A stretch of DNA of 64,000 nucleotides from Echeneis naucrates. Taxonomy: Eukaryota > Chordata > Actinopteri > Carangiformes > Echeneidae. Location of the stretch: positions 9,613,421 to 9,677,420 of the forward strand of contig NC_042525.1 in assembly GCF_900963305.1 (NCBI RefSeq), read 5' to 3'. Shown here one piece after another: positions 42,591 to 54,514 of the stretch (position 1 is its first letter; every line of letters begins with the position of its first letter). A program made the position numbers and the translations under genes. A model generated the notes under the pieces. It was not told the DNA's origin, did not search any database, and saw nothing but the letters and a program-made list of their open reading frames with translations.

Positions 42591-45500
42591 ATGGACTCAA
42601 ACAAGGACGAAGCGGAGCGGTGCATCAAAATAGCTATAAATGCGATCAGCAACAACCAGCCAGACAAAGCCAGGAAGTTTCTAGAGAAGGCAGAGCGCCT
42701 ATTTCCGACAGATAAAGCCAAAAGTACGTCGAACGAATCTCTCTTTCGTGGTGGTATTTTTATCTAACGGTGGGCCACAGCTGTGAACCGAATCAGCTAA
42801 CGTTAGCATTACTATGTTAACCCTGCACTAAACGCTTCTAGCCGATTGTGGTATTTGTAGTCTTTTCAACGCCCCGACACAGCCCGTCTCGTCTATTTCA
42901 TTACGTGCCCTCTTACATTGATTTTTATTTGTTTGTTTTTAGTATTTTAATAGTAAATATTACACTACACGCTAACTGTTAGCCTGCTTTGCTAGTGAAT
43001 TAGCTGATTTGTAAACATTTATACGGTTAACACCTCTGTGTAATATGAGGCCAGATGAATATCTATATTACGGTGAATGTTGTTAATTCAATGTCTCGGG
43101 AAGATGAGCGAACTCTTCGATTGCTGGAACAGAATATTGCTTTCTTTCCTTCTCTCTTTTTTTGAACGCAACGGTGTCGAAAAATCTAGTGTATTATCGT
43201 GGCACATAAAGTAAATATATCAGAATCATTGGCCGGATCCATGGGAGGCTGTACTGACTGTGTCCAGAGGCTTCACCGCGCTGTAGAAAATTGGCAGTTA
43301 TCTTTAAGATAAGCCGACTAGGCTGTGGCACGGCCCAGAAGTAAGAGCATTTAGGCAAGATGTGAATTGTTTTTCATAATTCATCCATTACTTCCAAAGC
43401 GGGTTGTCTGGGTAGCAAGACGGATAGTGTAAAAATTGTAAAAAGCTTCAAACTTAACTCGTTTGGTTCCTCCTAGAATAACAGACAGCTCTTATCAACT
43501 GAAAAATCTGGAAATTTAAGAGAGTTTACTTACACTATATTTGAAGTTATCAATATATTATTTATGCTTAAAGATCTGGTCAGTGTCTATAGACGATAAT
43601 CATGTCAACTTTGAAACAAAATACTGTAATGCAGTTAATATAGGCTTATGTTATTGCATATGTTCTGTCTTGTCCTGTTAGAGCTTCTTTATAATGTGTA
43701 GTTATAAATCTGGAGAAGGAATAATAAGGCTTCACTGTCTTTACAGACCTACTGGATTCCTTGGTACAGAATGGGAAGCCCCCAGAAGAGAATGGCAGTT
43801 CTGTGAATGGAGATGAACCCACTATGAGGCATCGTCACCATGGAGAAGAGGCCAATGGGCCCACACAAGGGGCCACAGACTCGGCCAAACCCTACACCGC
43901 AGAGCAGCTGGAAGCTGTCAGAAAGTCAGTCGCAAAATGAAGTATCACTGTTTTTAGCTGTTGGCTGCAGTAGTTCTTTACTGACTGAGACTGATTTTTT
44001 TTTTTTTATTTTTTTTTCCTTATTTCTGACTGACTGCTCCCTGTGATATGATAGTTGTTTAGTATTTATGGAGAGTAGACAGCTCAAAAATAAGTGCAGA
44101 CAAACTTTGTAGTTAGCTCATAAATTTTTTAGCACCTGTTTATGTTGGTACTTAAGGATGTAATTGTATGTTGTGCTTAAAATGTTCTTGTTGTTCTCTC
44201 ATCTCTGTTGGATGTTTCTTCTTTTTACTGGAGGATTAAGAGCTGTAAAGATTACTACCAAATTCTTGGAGTTGAAAAGACCGCCTCTGAGGAAGATCTT
44301 AAAAAGGCTTACAGAAAGCTTGCTCTGAAATTTCACCCAGATAAAAATCACGCACCTGGAGCCACAGAAGCATTTAAAGGTAAATTGAAAGTTTTTGTGA
44401 CTGTTGTTCTACAGAGAATATACGGTGTAGTAATGTTTGGATTTTTGTGTTTCTGTCTTCAGCTATTGGTAATGCCTACGCTGTTCTGAGTAATGCTGAG
44501 AAACGAAGGCAGTATGACCAATATGGAGAGGAGCGATCACACCCAACAAGACACAGACATCATCGTGATTTTGAGGCAGACATTTCACCAGAAGACCTCT
44601 TCAACATGTTCTTTGGTGGAGGCTTCCCATCAAGTAAGTAAAACCCAGATAAGGTTGATGAGGGAGATAAGACCCAAGAGTATTTTGTTTTCATGCTCAC
44701 AGTTATATGGTTTTACGGTTTTATGTGTAAGCCATCGGTAAGTCATCAGCAGTCCTGGATCCTGTGTTGTCATCATTGCCAGTTTTGTTTAGGTTAGTTA
44801 GTCAGCCCTTATCAATAATCAATTATTGGTCAGGTCTGAGAGAGTTGTGTGACTGGTTCAGCCTTGTAGCGCTGCTTATTTACTCTGAATATTATTTCTG
44901 CTGTTTCCTGGTGTGAAAATACAAACTCTAGTAATGTCTTGCTGTTGCATTGCTTTGTAATGTAATATGTACTTCATTTGGAGGGAATAAGCGAAAACCA
45001 AAGGTAATGACCATAACGGATCCGGATACCTGTAAATATTCTCTCTAGATATTCACTTTTCTTTGGTTGACCATGGGATAATTAGTAGAATCGGCTGCAG
45101 GAAGTGTTTGGGCTGAAAATCCTTCTCTAATGCTTTCATTTCACATGTCTTAATGTGACAGTAATGCTGAGTGCTTTATCGTCTTTCTTCATCTTTATTT
45201 GTTCAAATTCTTTTTAGGTAATGTACATGTTTACAGAAATGGAAGAATGCATTTTGCACATCATAACAGACAAGAAAGACGAGAGCAGCAGAGAGATGTA
45301 AGTCCTCTCTGTAATATTTCAGTGATAGTTGAATTTTATACCAGTTGATTGACTGTCAACATCAATCAAATGTTCTTTTTCCTTTTTCTGAACAGGGAGG
45401 TCTGGCTCTGTTTGTCCAGTTGATGCCCATCCTAATCCTCATCATTGTTTCTGCTCTCAGTCAGATGATGGTCACCCAGCCTCCTTACAGCCTTAGCTAC

Positions 45501-46279
45501 CGCCCGTAAGTTCTACAGACATTTGGAGGTTGCACTGGATTTGTGTGAAAACATTGGTCTCACTCCGTTACATGTTTTGTATGTAATAGGTCAGCTGGAC
45601 ATATTCACAAAAGGCATACACCTAACCTGAAGGTGCCTTTTTATGTGGGAGAGCGGTTCAATGAAGAATATACGGGGAACACCTTAAAGAATGTTGAGAG
45701 AAGCGTGGAAGAAGACTACATCTCCAACCTCAGAAACAACTGTTGGAAGGAGAAGCAGCAGAGTGAGTACACTAGGGATGCACATGTTTTCATCAATTAC
45801 CCAATTATGTTTGTGATAAATCAATTAATTATTCAACCTATAAAATACAGATGTCGCATCAAAATTTTATTAGTTTGAAAAAGCTCTTCAGGCCATCAGT
45901 TGTTGAATAATCGTGGAATTATTTCAGTTCCACTTTATAGTGCTGCACAACATGCTGTCTGTATTTCAGCGATGTTTCCTGTCTTACTTAGGTGTGTGCT
46001 TAGTTTATTTCTTAAATGCTATGGCACCACTTTTTGAATTGATTACAAGAGCATCCAAAGGATTAATTTAATATTTTAATTGTGTAATTTTACGTTTCCA
46101 TAGTAATATATTAAAACGCAGCATGATGACATATTCTCCTTGTGCTTGTACTTTCAGAGGAAGGCTTACTGTATCGTGCCCGTTACTTTGGGGATTCTGA
46201 TTTGTACCAAAGGGCACAGAAAATGGGCACACCCAGCTGCTCCAGACTATCTGAGATTCAGGTCATATTGGATGGATAG
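42591..46279 (+). CDS. dnajb12: DnaJ homolog subfamily B member 12 (ER membrane J-protein)
   Basis: Eight coding exons: 42591-42723, 43747-43924, 44234-44379, 44463-44633, 45218-45297, 45396-45505, 45590-45762 and 46158-46279. They encode 370 aa, close to human DNAJB12. The protein is an ER tail-region membrane J-protein that recruits Hsc70 to ER-associated degradation and ion-channel folding. The N-terminal [11 protein letters not shown] region is followed by the J domain at about 110-174, with the Hsp70-stimulating HPD at 138-140. A Gly/Phe stretch ([11 protein letters not shown]) comes next, then one membrane helix at about 239-258 and a C-terminal DUF1977 region ending [10 protein letters not shown]. 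The ATG context is GCGATGG. Its neighbour ddit4 is also its neighbour in human. Intron 1 carries TTAGC-type words. Confidence 0.96.
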
Positions 46280-47210
46280 AAAACACTGGTACATATATGG
46301 GTAAGTCACACAATTGCGCTCTGCAGTACATCCATCATTCATTTTTATCCATTGTAGGATACTTTAATCTTTATTATTGACTTATTCACCTATCCTTATT
46401 CACCTGCCAGTTTTCCACATAATCTATCATAATTCATAATCATAATTCTTATTGATCATTTGATAAGAAAATTTTTTTATGGAATTTGTTGTGTTTTTGT
46501 TTTTTTGTTTTTTTTTGGGGGGTTTTTGTTTTTGGTAACAGTCACTCCTTTTGTTTCCTTAGGTTCGTCTGTACCTGAATCTAACTAGATGAAATCGGTC
46601 AGCCCACTCAAATTGGAGCATATTTCTGCAGCAAACCAAGAACCAAGAGAATCAAAAATGCCTTACATGCAGTGGGCAGCAGACCTCATCAGGGAATCTT
46701 CTCTGTATCTCTGTGTAGATTGACTTCCTGTAGAACTGTGAGAAGGCTTGACTGCTGACATTTTCTTACTCTAGTGTCTTCAGGATGTTGAATGTCCGCA
46801 GGGCATCACGGTGGAGAGTGACCGCATATTTTAACTGTAACAAAGCTGCTAAGATTAGTTCTGTGTCCCAATGTTTTTTCTTTTCTCCCTTTTTTTTTTT
46901 TGGGGGGGGGGGGGGAGGGTTCCTTAAATATTTTGAGAAACCTCATGGCCTTCTCATTGACAGATGTCTGAGCCACTCAAAGGAGACTGTAATTTTTATA
47001 GTTCTTACCAATGTAAATATTCATTTTACTTTTAATAGTGCAGGGCTTATTGAAGTTGATATCATACAATATACATTACAATGTTATGTGAATTCGGTTG
47101 TAGTCTGTTGGCTCATGATTATTGAAAATCATTGCACAAATAGTGTAAAGTAAACCATATTTATTAAATTAACATGCTAAAATTGTATTAACGGTTCTTT
47201 GAATTAAATT
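46280..47210 (+). other. dnajb12 3' UTR with a possible intron
   Basis: Twenty-two bases after the stop codon there is a strong donor (GGGTAAGT at about 46299-46306), and a pyrimidine/T-rich acceptor ending TTAG lies at about 46558-46561. This suggests a spliced 3' UTR. Because the junction would be less than 50 nt from the stop, it should not trigger decay. T-runs and a G-run (46888-46916) follow. ATTAAA words at 47163 and 47203 are candidate polyadenylation signals. Confidence 0.4.
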
Positions 47211-47497
47211 TGTTCAATGATTGATGGCTGCACCTTTTCTTTTTTAAAAACACAGGCACACATCATCTTGCTCATGTTGTGTTCTCACTGGTGTACTGAC
47301 ACAGATACCCTGAAGTTGAAGGTTGATTGGTGCTGCGCTTTCTGTCTTTGTATAAAATGATATGTCAGACAATTTTTCATACACTAGCTGCTAAAACAAG
47401 ATAGTATGATAAATACGATGTTATACATTGTGTATAGGTATGGGAATAGGACAAAGGAAAGTGGTAAAAAAAAATGACAAAACATAATATAAAATAA

Positions 47498-47503
47498 TTT
47501 ATT
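47498..47503 (-). terminator. Candidate ddit4 polyadenylation signal
   Basis: TTTATT on the plus strand reads AATAAA on the ddit4 strand, 297 bp after its stop codon. The dnajb12 signals end about 290 bp away on the opposite strand, so the two transcripts probably do not overlap. Confidence 0.45.
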
Positions 47504-47799
47504 TTTCATGTGTTTCAAGTTGTTAAAAATACAAGACATTGATAACATTTGACCATCAAATATAGAAGCCATTCCCATAATGGTGTGACTGCATTCACAG
47601 AAATAAAAACTGATCCATGTTCAAACATGAATCTTTACTGTTGAATCACCTGAATCGAAGTAAGTAGCTGCCAAATGTCGGTTCCAGGGAAACACAGGAC
47701 ACACTAGTGTCAAGCTAGTCCAACACCATCTTGTCATTGCCATTTGGCCTGCGTGTTGCTTTTTTTTCACAGTTCAACTAGTCAGAGAGGAAAACTGGG

Positions 47800-48704
47800 T
47801 CAGCAGCACTCCTCAATCAGCAGCTCCCCTGAACAATACAGTTTCCTTTTAATGGCCCTGAAGCTTGTACTCAGCCTCCGACTGTTTTGGTGCCCCAGAG
47901 ATGTTTCAGTTGTTTGAGGAGACTTGAAGAGCTTCTGAACCTTTGGCCACAATCCACTGGACTCCAGCCTCAGCACCAGAGTCACATGGAAGGTCGGGAC
48001 CAGGGTTTCATCCACTGCTATTTGGTCCACAGTACACAAGGATCCTTGGTCCCCCATGTCCACACACAGGTCAATGAGAGCCCCCCTGAGGCCACAGGGC
48101 TCACACCCAGCCAGGTGGAGCAGCTCCTGGCTGATAGTTTGTAGGAGACACTCTGGCACTGTGAGTTTGGAGCAGCCCAGGATGTGGGAGGCATCATGGA
48201 GACTTTGTGTGATGGTGGCTATAAGTTCTGTAGCGAAGAGCTCCTCCAGGGGGTCACAGAAGAAACTGCTGTCCGACTCTGACAGGGACATGTCTGCCAC
48301 AGATCCTAAAACAAAAGAAATCAGATTGTTCATTGTCTGAGAGTGCAGAGTTTACCCTGAACGTTTGATCCAGTATTTTAACGAACAGCAGGAGCAGGTC
48401 AACCAGATCTTTGTGCTTTCATCAACCCGTTTTCTCTTGTTTCATGTGAAAGGTAAACGAAACTATTCACAACACACAGAATAAAAAGAAGTCCCTGCAT
48501 CAGCCAGAAGGGCTTTCTCAGACCAATCCGGCCACACTCACCAGTCTCACTCCTGCATCCCTGCTCCGCTGCCCGCTGGTTGGACCCCTTCAGCTCGGTC
48601 AGCCTCTGCAGCAGGCTGCCCCAGGACAGCCGCTTGGAGCCCCGGTCCTCCGCGGGGGACGGAGGAAAGCTGCCGTCCAGGGAATTATTGCAAGAATAAG
48701 ACAT
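47800..48704 (-). CDS. ddit4: DNA damage-inducible transcript 4 (REDD1)
   Basis: Two coding exons on the reverse strand, 48704-48542 and 48305-47800, give 222 aa, against 232 in human. DDIT4/REDD1 is a short-lived cytosolic protein induced by hypoxia, glucocorticoids and DNA damage. It restrains mTORC1 through 14-3-3 and TSC2. The N-terminus is Ser-rich and weakly conserved. The C-terminal half is diagnostic: EPCGLRGALIDLCVDMG, LVPTFHVTLVLRLESSGLWPKVQ written across residues of the core fold, and the ending KRKLYCSGELLIEECC. The promoter has textbook CCAAT, GC and TATA boxes, fitting rapid induction. It converges on dnajb12, as in human chromosome 10. A Ddit4-like paralogue is less likely given the synteny. 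Confidence 0.95.
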
Positions 48705-48847
48705 ATTCACAAACCAGAGGTAAAAAACAACAACAAAGGGATTGTAAAAAGAATGAAAAAGTGCAGAGGTGTCCTCTGACGGCTCTTCCTCCCAAAGCAC
48801 CAGAGCCAGGCCAGCTGGAAAACACATCCAAACAATGGAACAAAGCG

Positions 48848-48897
48848 TTAAATACCCGAGCCTCAGCGCCCCGCCCCCCGCCTTTATCGGCCAATCA
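48848..48897 (-). promoter_or_regulatory. ddit4 core promoter: CCAAT, GC and TATA boxes
   Basis: On the reverse strand, in order: CCAAT box (GATTGG, 48891-48896), GC box (GGCGGGGGGCGGGGC, about 48866-48880) and TATA box (TATTTAA, 48848-48854). Transcription should begin near 48820, giving a 5' UTR of about 115 nt. The spacing is that of a strong inducible promoter. Confidence 0.7.
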
Positions 48898-48973
48898 GGG
48901 CTGAGCTCACGTCTCCCAGCTCTCTATCCTGCCTAGTAACATTTTTTTTCTCTTTGATGAGCCAAAGGCCAAG

Positions 48974-48999
48974 ACCCCCCCCGCCCCCCCCCCCCCACC
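48974..48999. repeat. C-rich tract upstream of ddit4
   Basis: A near-continuous run of C with single G and A interruptions lies about 120 bp upstream of the ddit4 TATA box. On the ddit4 strand it is a G-run with quadruplex potential. Confidence 0.85.
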
Positions 49000-51900
49000 C
49001 AGCCTAATCCTTAAACAAATTTACACGCAACTTTGCACGTTGTTGCTCAAATAATTTCACCATCACCATCAAATATCAACTAAAGCGGACTTCATCAGCG
49101 CCCGTCCACAAAACGACTCCAGACAATGAAACGAGGCAAACACACCCGTTTTTTGGAAAGAAGATGATGAAAGAGCTGCGGAGAGTTTCTGCCCAGTTTA
49201 CAGCCGGGGGGAACCGGCACGTACCGCACGTAGGCTCTGTGTCATTCATTCAGAGGTGATCGGAAGTGATCATAAGATGGTTTGTTTTTTTTCCACATTT
49301 TTTTTTTTTTTTTTACAAATTTCTTAACTTTTTAAAACGAATACAGATCGATGTAAAAATTTTCCATACATGTTTACTTCAACTTCAGTTTAATTATTAT
49401 GATTATTTTTGAGATCAGACAACACAGGTTGTAATCGTCCTGCATCATCACAATGAAATGGAAACGAGTCAGATTTTCTTAAGAGATGTTGCTAAATGTA
49501 TAGACATTGCTTAACTTTTTTAGACTACATGTGTTAATAGCTTCACACAGAGTTAGTAACTTTGAAGTGTGTGTTTATCTTGTGTGTGTGTGTAACAGTA
49601 GTGCTGTTTGTGTGCTTGTGTGCCACTCTGCTCATGCTTTCAATTTCAACTATGTTTTTGTTTTTTAATTTTTATGGGAAGAATCAAATAACTGAGGGCA
49701 TGGGTTAATCCCAGGTCTCATAAGCAGCCCTGTCTGTCCCAATTTCTGAAACTCCTGACTTCAAGCATGTAGTCACTTCAGACACCATCCCCCACCACAG
49801 GCCAACACTTGCACTCCTGCTCAGATTGCATCAGAGTTGACCCTCTTATGTGTTTTTTGTCTTTGCATTTAAAGAATTATTTTTGACCTTGTCTTATTTC
49901 ATACAGAGCCTTGTTGTCTGCTTGAGCGTTATCCCTTTTGTGTCAACTTTGAATTCTATTTGATTTGCAGATAATTTAATGGGGTAGTAGTCAAATACAA
50001 GCAATACATCCCAAATGAAAGAGGACTGCTGTTCAGCAAAGGTCAGCTCCTGACCCATTGAGCGAAAGAAATGTCTTCGTCGTCTTCTACAGAAAACCAA
50101 ATCCAATCTGCAAGAAAAGGAAGATCATGACATTTAGACTACGTTGTCTCAGGCTGTCACTTAGTGTCTATGGTGAGAAAACAGGCCAGTTCGTCCCACT
50201 GGGTCTGTACTAAGTGGTGTAATACACTGCGCTGCCACATCATGGCACCACTTCACCTTTTAAGGACAGACAATGAAGCGGCTTCAGCAAGCGTGGTGTG
50301 GTTTGAGAGCATGGAAGTTTGCGTCTATTGTATTTAGTTAATGTGTCCATGAACGCTGTCTTGGGCATACATTAAGTCATGTGCATGTGTAGTTTACGGT
50401 CACAGCTCTGTCTGTGTGTGTGTCTCACAGAGTTTATCATTTAACCAAAGTTCCATCTCAACGCAACAGGGTTTGGGGTGAAACAATATCAGTGCCATGT
50501 CATGGAAAAAAGTAAAATGGAAAAGGGCAATTAAAGCGTGACAGGTCCTGTGTTTTACAATTCAAACAGGCCTGAGAGCGCTCAGGCGATGTAATTCACA
50601 GATATCTACTACCAAATGGGTACTGTTCTTTTCTGGAATAATTTGCTTTAATCAGAGATGCATTAGAGTGAATCACAAAAAAAACCTTAGCCCTCTTTTA
50701 TTTTCCATCTGTCTCTGTAATTGGTGTGAAAAGAAGCAGCGCAATTATGAAGTGCTTACAGAAAGTGGAGAATGCAGTATATTAACACCTGAGCAAGCTC
50801 AGCTACATCTTTTCTCTTCAGGCTTTTTTGAATATTGTTTTAATGTTGTTAATAATTTTAGGGTGGAAGGGTCCCTGGATTTTTGATGCTGAAAATGGTG
50901 TCGACGCTATAATGTAACAATATAGGGATGCTTCATTGTTTTTAATCTTTGTTCACAAAGTATAAACTGGGTGTTTGCCAATATGATTCTTATAAGCGAA
51001 AGAAGAGCAAATTATTGTACATTACAGGTAAATATCCCAGAGCCTCAGGTTACTTTGAGTCCAGGACTCCTTGTGTCATTTCATGTGCCTACATCACTTG
51101 AAGTCAGAGCTGGAACAGCCTTTCTAACATGTTGTCTCATTTCTGTGACTTGATTCAGGGAAAAGGCAGCAGAGCTCAGAGCAAATCTATCCTGCAATTA
51201 ACGAAGCTGCAAGTACGGCTTCATTAACAAGTACACAAAATCATGATTTCCTTTTACTTTCTATATGATTTCTATCTATATCTTTCTATATCTATACACA
51301 CAGAAAAGATCAGGGGTGGATTATGATTATTATTGTGTTATTTTTGCACGTGAATTAACCTTATTATTGACTTTGATGAAACAGTGTTAGGTTGAAAGTG
51401 AATGAGTACATGATCAACTGACATTGCCTGACTGCTGACATAGAAAAGTATCCTGATCATTATTTATAAGTACTCTTACCGTGACCTGTCCCTGGGTGAA
51501 GCCATCTCTCATTTTAGAACCATATACATTATTTAGTAACGCTGCCAATGTTGTGCTTTTTTTGTCTAGTTTTGAATTAAACAGGGATTGCTGTTGCTGA
51601 TGGCTCTTTGAGTATTCAACATCACATTCTAGATGTAATTCCAGAAATATAATGTGAAATTAACTTTATTGTTTCAATTCTTTTAGCCGAAAGGAATAAA
51701 GGCACAAAAATACTCTTATTGACCTTGCTCTGCCAATCATGACTGTCTGTACAAGGTGTTGTGTGTTGAGATATTTCAATTGATTGTTTTAAACTTTGAT
51801 TCTGCCAATAAATGAAAGATCATGTTATCCAAGTCATTACAGTTCACTGTCTGAATAATGATATTTGTACCTCATGGAAAAGCAATCCATCCAATACCCA

Positions 51901-53740
51901 ACACCACAAACCAGACTGCCAACCTAACACCATGCCCCCAGTTTTGCTAAAACACTATAAATAATAAGAGAATAACTTCTTCAATGGTATCAAATCTAAA
52001 AAATGTTGTGGTTTTTACCCAACTTGGATGTGAAAAAATATATCTAATATCCTCATAGATTGCAAATTTTAATAAAAAGAGCAATTTCCAGTCAACAAAA
52101 TATTTCATAGGAAAAGAATTTTCTCAAACTCAATGAGTAGGGTAGCATACAGAGCACTTTTCTCAAGTCTATAGTGTCTTTTTAGTAGCAGTGATGTCTT
52201 ATTAATGAGCATCATCTGATCTTTACATATCTCTGTGCTGCAGCCATTTGCATTCCCTCCTCCCTTTTCTTCATAAAGCATTTGACCTGGGGAAACCACT
52301 TCATGCATGACTGACAGCAGAGTGTATTTTTCTAGCTTTTGTGAAGAGATCACCTGAAACCCCCCATGGCTCTGTGGCTCTAGGATTACTTGACTGTTTT
52401 GGCTCAAATAAATGAGATGAACATTATTGGCCTGTCATGTACTGGCCTCCTCTCTTTGGAACCCAGCTCCAGGGCTGACACATCTCATCTGTCTGCGAGT
52501 TCATGGCAGGGTGTATCTGATGTCCAGTGTAGAATATGCCTCAGAGTTTGTGTATTTTTGATCACACAAAGCTGTTTTCTCCTCTTTTGACTCAATGCAT
52601 TTAGTTGGATTAATCTTACTGGGAATGATGCTGGCTGGGACAGTGCTGCTCAAACACCTGTTGTTTTGTGTTTAAAAAATTACTGCATGCTTAGTTTACG
52701 TATCAATGAATAGGTACGTAGATTAAGATACTGGTTTTTAGCACATCCCGGTTTTTGCATTGTTCTACCTGTCAGTGCAGCTTCAACAAGGTCCCCTTTC
52801 TTTATCTTTCCCCATAAACTCGATTGCGCTCAGATGAGAGATTACATGACAACCCTGTCTCTTGCCTGCCTGCATTAAAGACACTCTTTTCAGGAGCAAA
52901 TAAAGATGGCATCAGTTAATCCAGCACTTCAATTACAAGCTCTCATTCAGTCAGTCTTTCTGAGGCTTCTGAGTGAGGCTGCAGCAGGCAGGGAAGATAC
53001 AGTGGGGTGCATTAACGGTGGCGCATTGCAAATGTCTGATTTCTCAGTGACATATCAGAAACTGCCGCAATCTTTGGGCAATCTGAAACAGCAGAACTGA
53101 GAGCTACAGCATTATAGCCTCCTCTTAATCAATGACAGTTAAATGATACATTTTATCATTTTCACAGGGACAGAAAATACCATCATCCGAATAAACCTTA
53201 TCTAATACAATTACCATCAACAACAATTTACTCTATTTTTAAACCACAGGTTCATAATAGCATCACATGCCAATATAATGTTCATGTAGCTGATAGTAAT
53301 TAATTACTAACTCATTTATGTTAACTATAACTACATTGCTTTTAGTTGTCCCAGTTCCTGAGCCCTGAATTTGTTTGTTTACTCCCTGATGTGGTTTACC
53401 AGGACACTTAAATGGAGCAGGCCCATCAGTGATGTTATGACTAACACCCGTGTTCTTCCTGCAGCCACAGGTCCAAGTGTCTGCTCTGAAAAAGGCCTAT
53501 TTCACACATCATATCTGGTGGTGGTGGTGGAAATGATATAATATATACGTAAATGTGCCTATTCTCCCATGTACAAATACTCTGCTCCAAGTCATTAATT
53601 CAAATTTAGTTTAAATCAGCCACACTTGTGAGCTGACACAGTGTGATACTGCCCGTAGGTGAAATCAAAACCTTTTAACTTTCTTGAATTTCTTCCACTG
53701 AAGAAACCAAATTTTAATCTAAAAAACGCTCTGACATATA
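49000..53740. other. Intergenic DNA between ddit4 and spock2
   Basis: No gene is recognised. The sequence is AT-rich with short GT runs (49580, 50413). The block 52890-53130 is more complex and AT-balanced and could be a conserved noncoding element. A TGG tandem lies at about 53517-53530. Confidence 0.5.
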
Positions 53741-53741
53741 A

Positions 53742-54024
53742 AGACCAGAACCAAAAGTAGACCAGAACCAAAGTTAGACCAGAAGTAGACCAGTACCAAA
53801 GTTAGACCAGAACCAAAGGTAGACCAGAACCAAGTTAGACCAGAACCAAAAGTAGACCAAAACCACAGATAGACCAGAACCAAAGTTAGACCAGAAGTAG
53901 ACCAGAACCAAATGTAGACCAGAACCAGAAGTAGACCAGTACCAAAGTTAGACCAGAACCAGAAGTAGACCAGAACCAAAGGTAGACCAGAACCAGAGGT
54001 AGACCAGAACCAAAGGTAGACCAG
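53742..54024. repeat. 16-bp minisatellite
   Basis: Tandem copies of a unit close to GTAGACCAGAACCAAA, some shortened to 9-10 bp (AGACCAGAAGT) or varied at one or two positions, fill about 280 bp. Reverse-strand translation gives a repetitive Trp/Phe/Gly/Leu peptide that is not a gene. Confidence 0.95.
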
Positions 54025-54135
54025 CCACAGAAACTAAAGGCTCAAGTTAGCCCGGCGGACCTCAAAACATGCTGAAAGTCTTTCAGGTTTTTGTGTCCCT
54101 GCTCCCTCGGTGTTATTTGTGCTGATTTCTTTTTT

Positions 54136-54188
54136 AAATCCACATTGTTGGAAGCAGGAAGTCTCGCTGCTTCCAGCAATGTGGAATT
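54136..54188. other. Near-perfect inverted repeat (hairpin)
   Basis: Arms CCACATTGTTGGAAGCAG (54140-54157) and CTGCTTCCAGCAATGTGG (54167-54184) pair over 18 bp with one G-T wobble, around a 9-nt loop. Pairing continues partly into the AT-rich flanks, giving a stem of about 22 bp. The hairpin is shorter than most pre-microRNAs and no family seed was recognised. Confidence 0.8.
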
Positions 54189-54204
54189 GCTGTCAACGCT
54201 CCTA

Positions 54205-54300
54205 TTGCTAGCTAACTGTTAGCATCGCTTTGGATCAGATCAGTTAGTGCAGCGTGCTATGCTAGCTCGCTGGTAGCTAGCTTGTCGTTAGCTCCTGCGT
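54205..54300. promoter_or_regulatory. GCTAGC/TTAGC cluster upstream of spock2
   Basis: About eight GCTAGC, GTTAGC or TAGCTAGC words occur within 95 bp, with raised CpG. The pattern repeats that seen upstream of cuedc2 and in dnajb12 intron 1. It may mark a promoter region of spock2, whose start codon is 1.1 kb downstream. Confidence 0.4.
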
Positions 54301-54514
54301 ACACACGGTAACTTTATTCAGCTGTCCTTAAAGTTGGGTGAAGGGAGGAAACATTAGTCATGGCCTGACCTGCTGTGATCTACTGCGACATCTTGTGGTA
54401 TTAGCCATCACCAGAGCCTTCAGCTGTACTGAAGCTAGTGCTGCTTTAGTTCCAGGTTTGTCGTTTTCATTGTATGGAATTTAATGAATGAAAATAATTT
54501 ACAAAAAATACTAC

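Noticed and set aside
44208-44233. Alternative start within dnajb12 just before the J domain
   Set aside because: This is intron sequence upstream of the AG acceptor at 44232-44233; the exon joins in phase to the upstream coding exon.
53719-53979. Reverse-strand repetitive Trp/Phe/Gly protein
   Set aside because: It is a translation of the 16-bp minisatellite.
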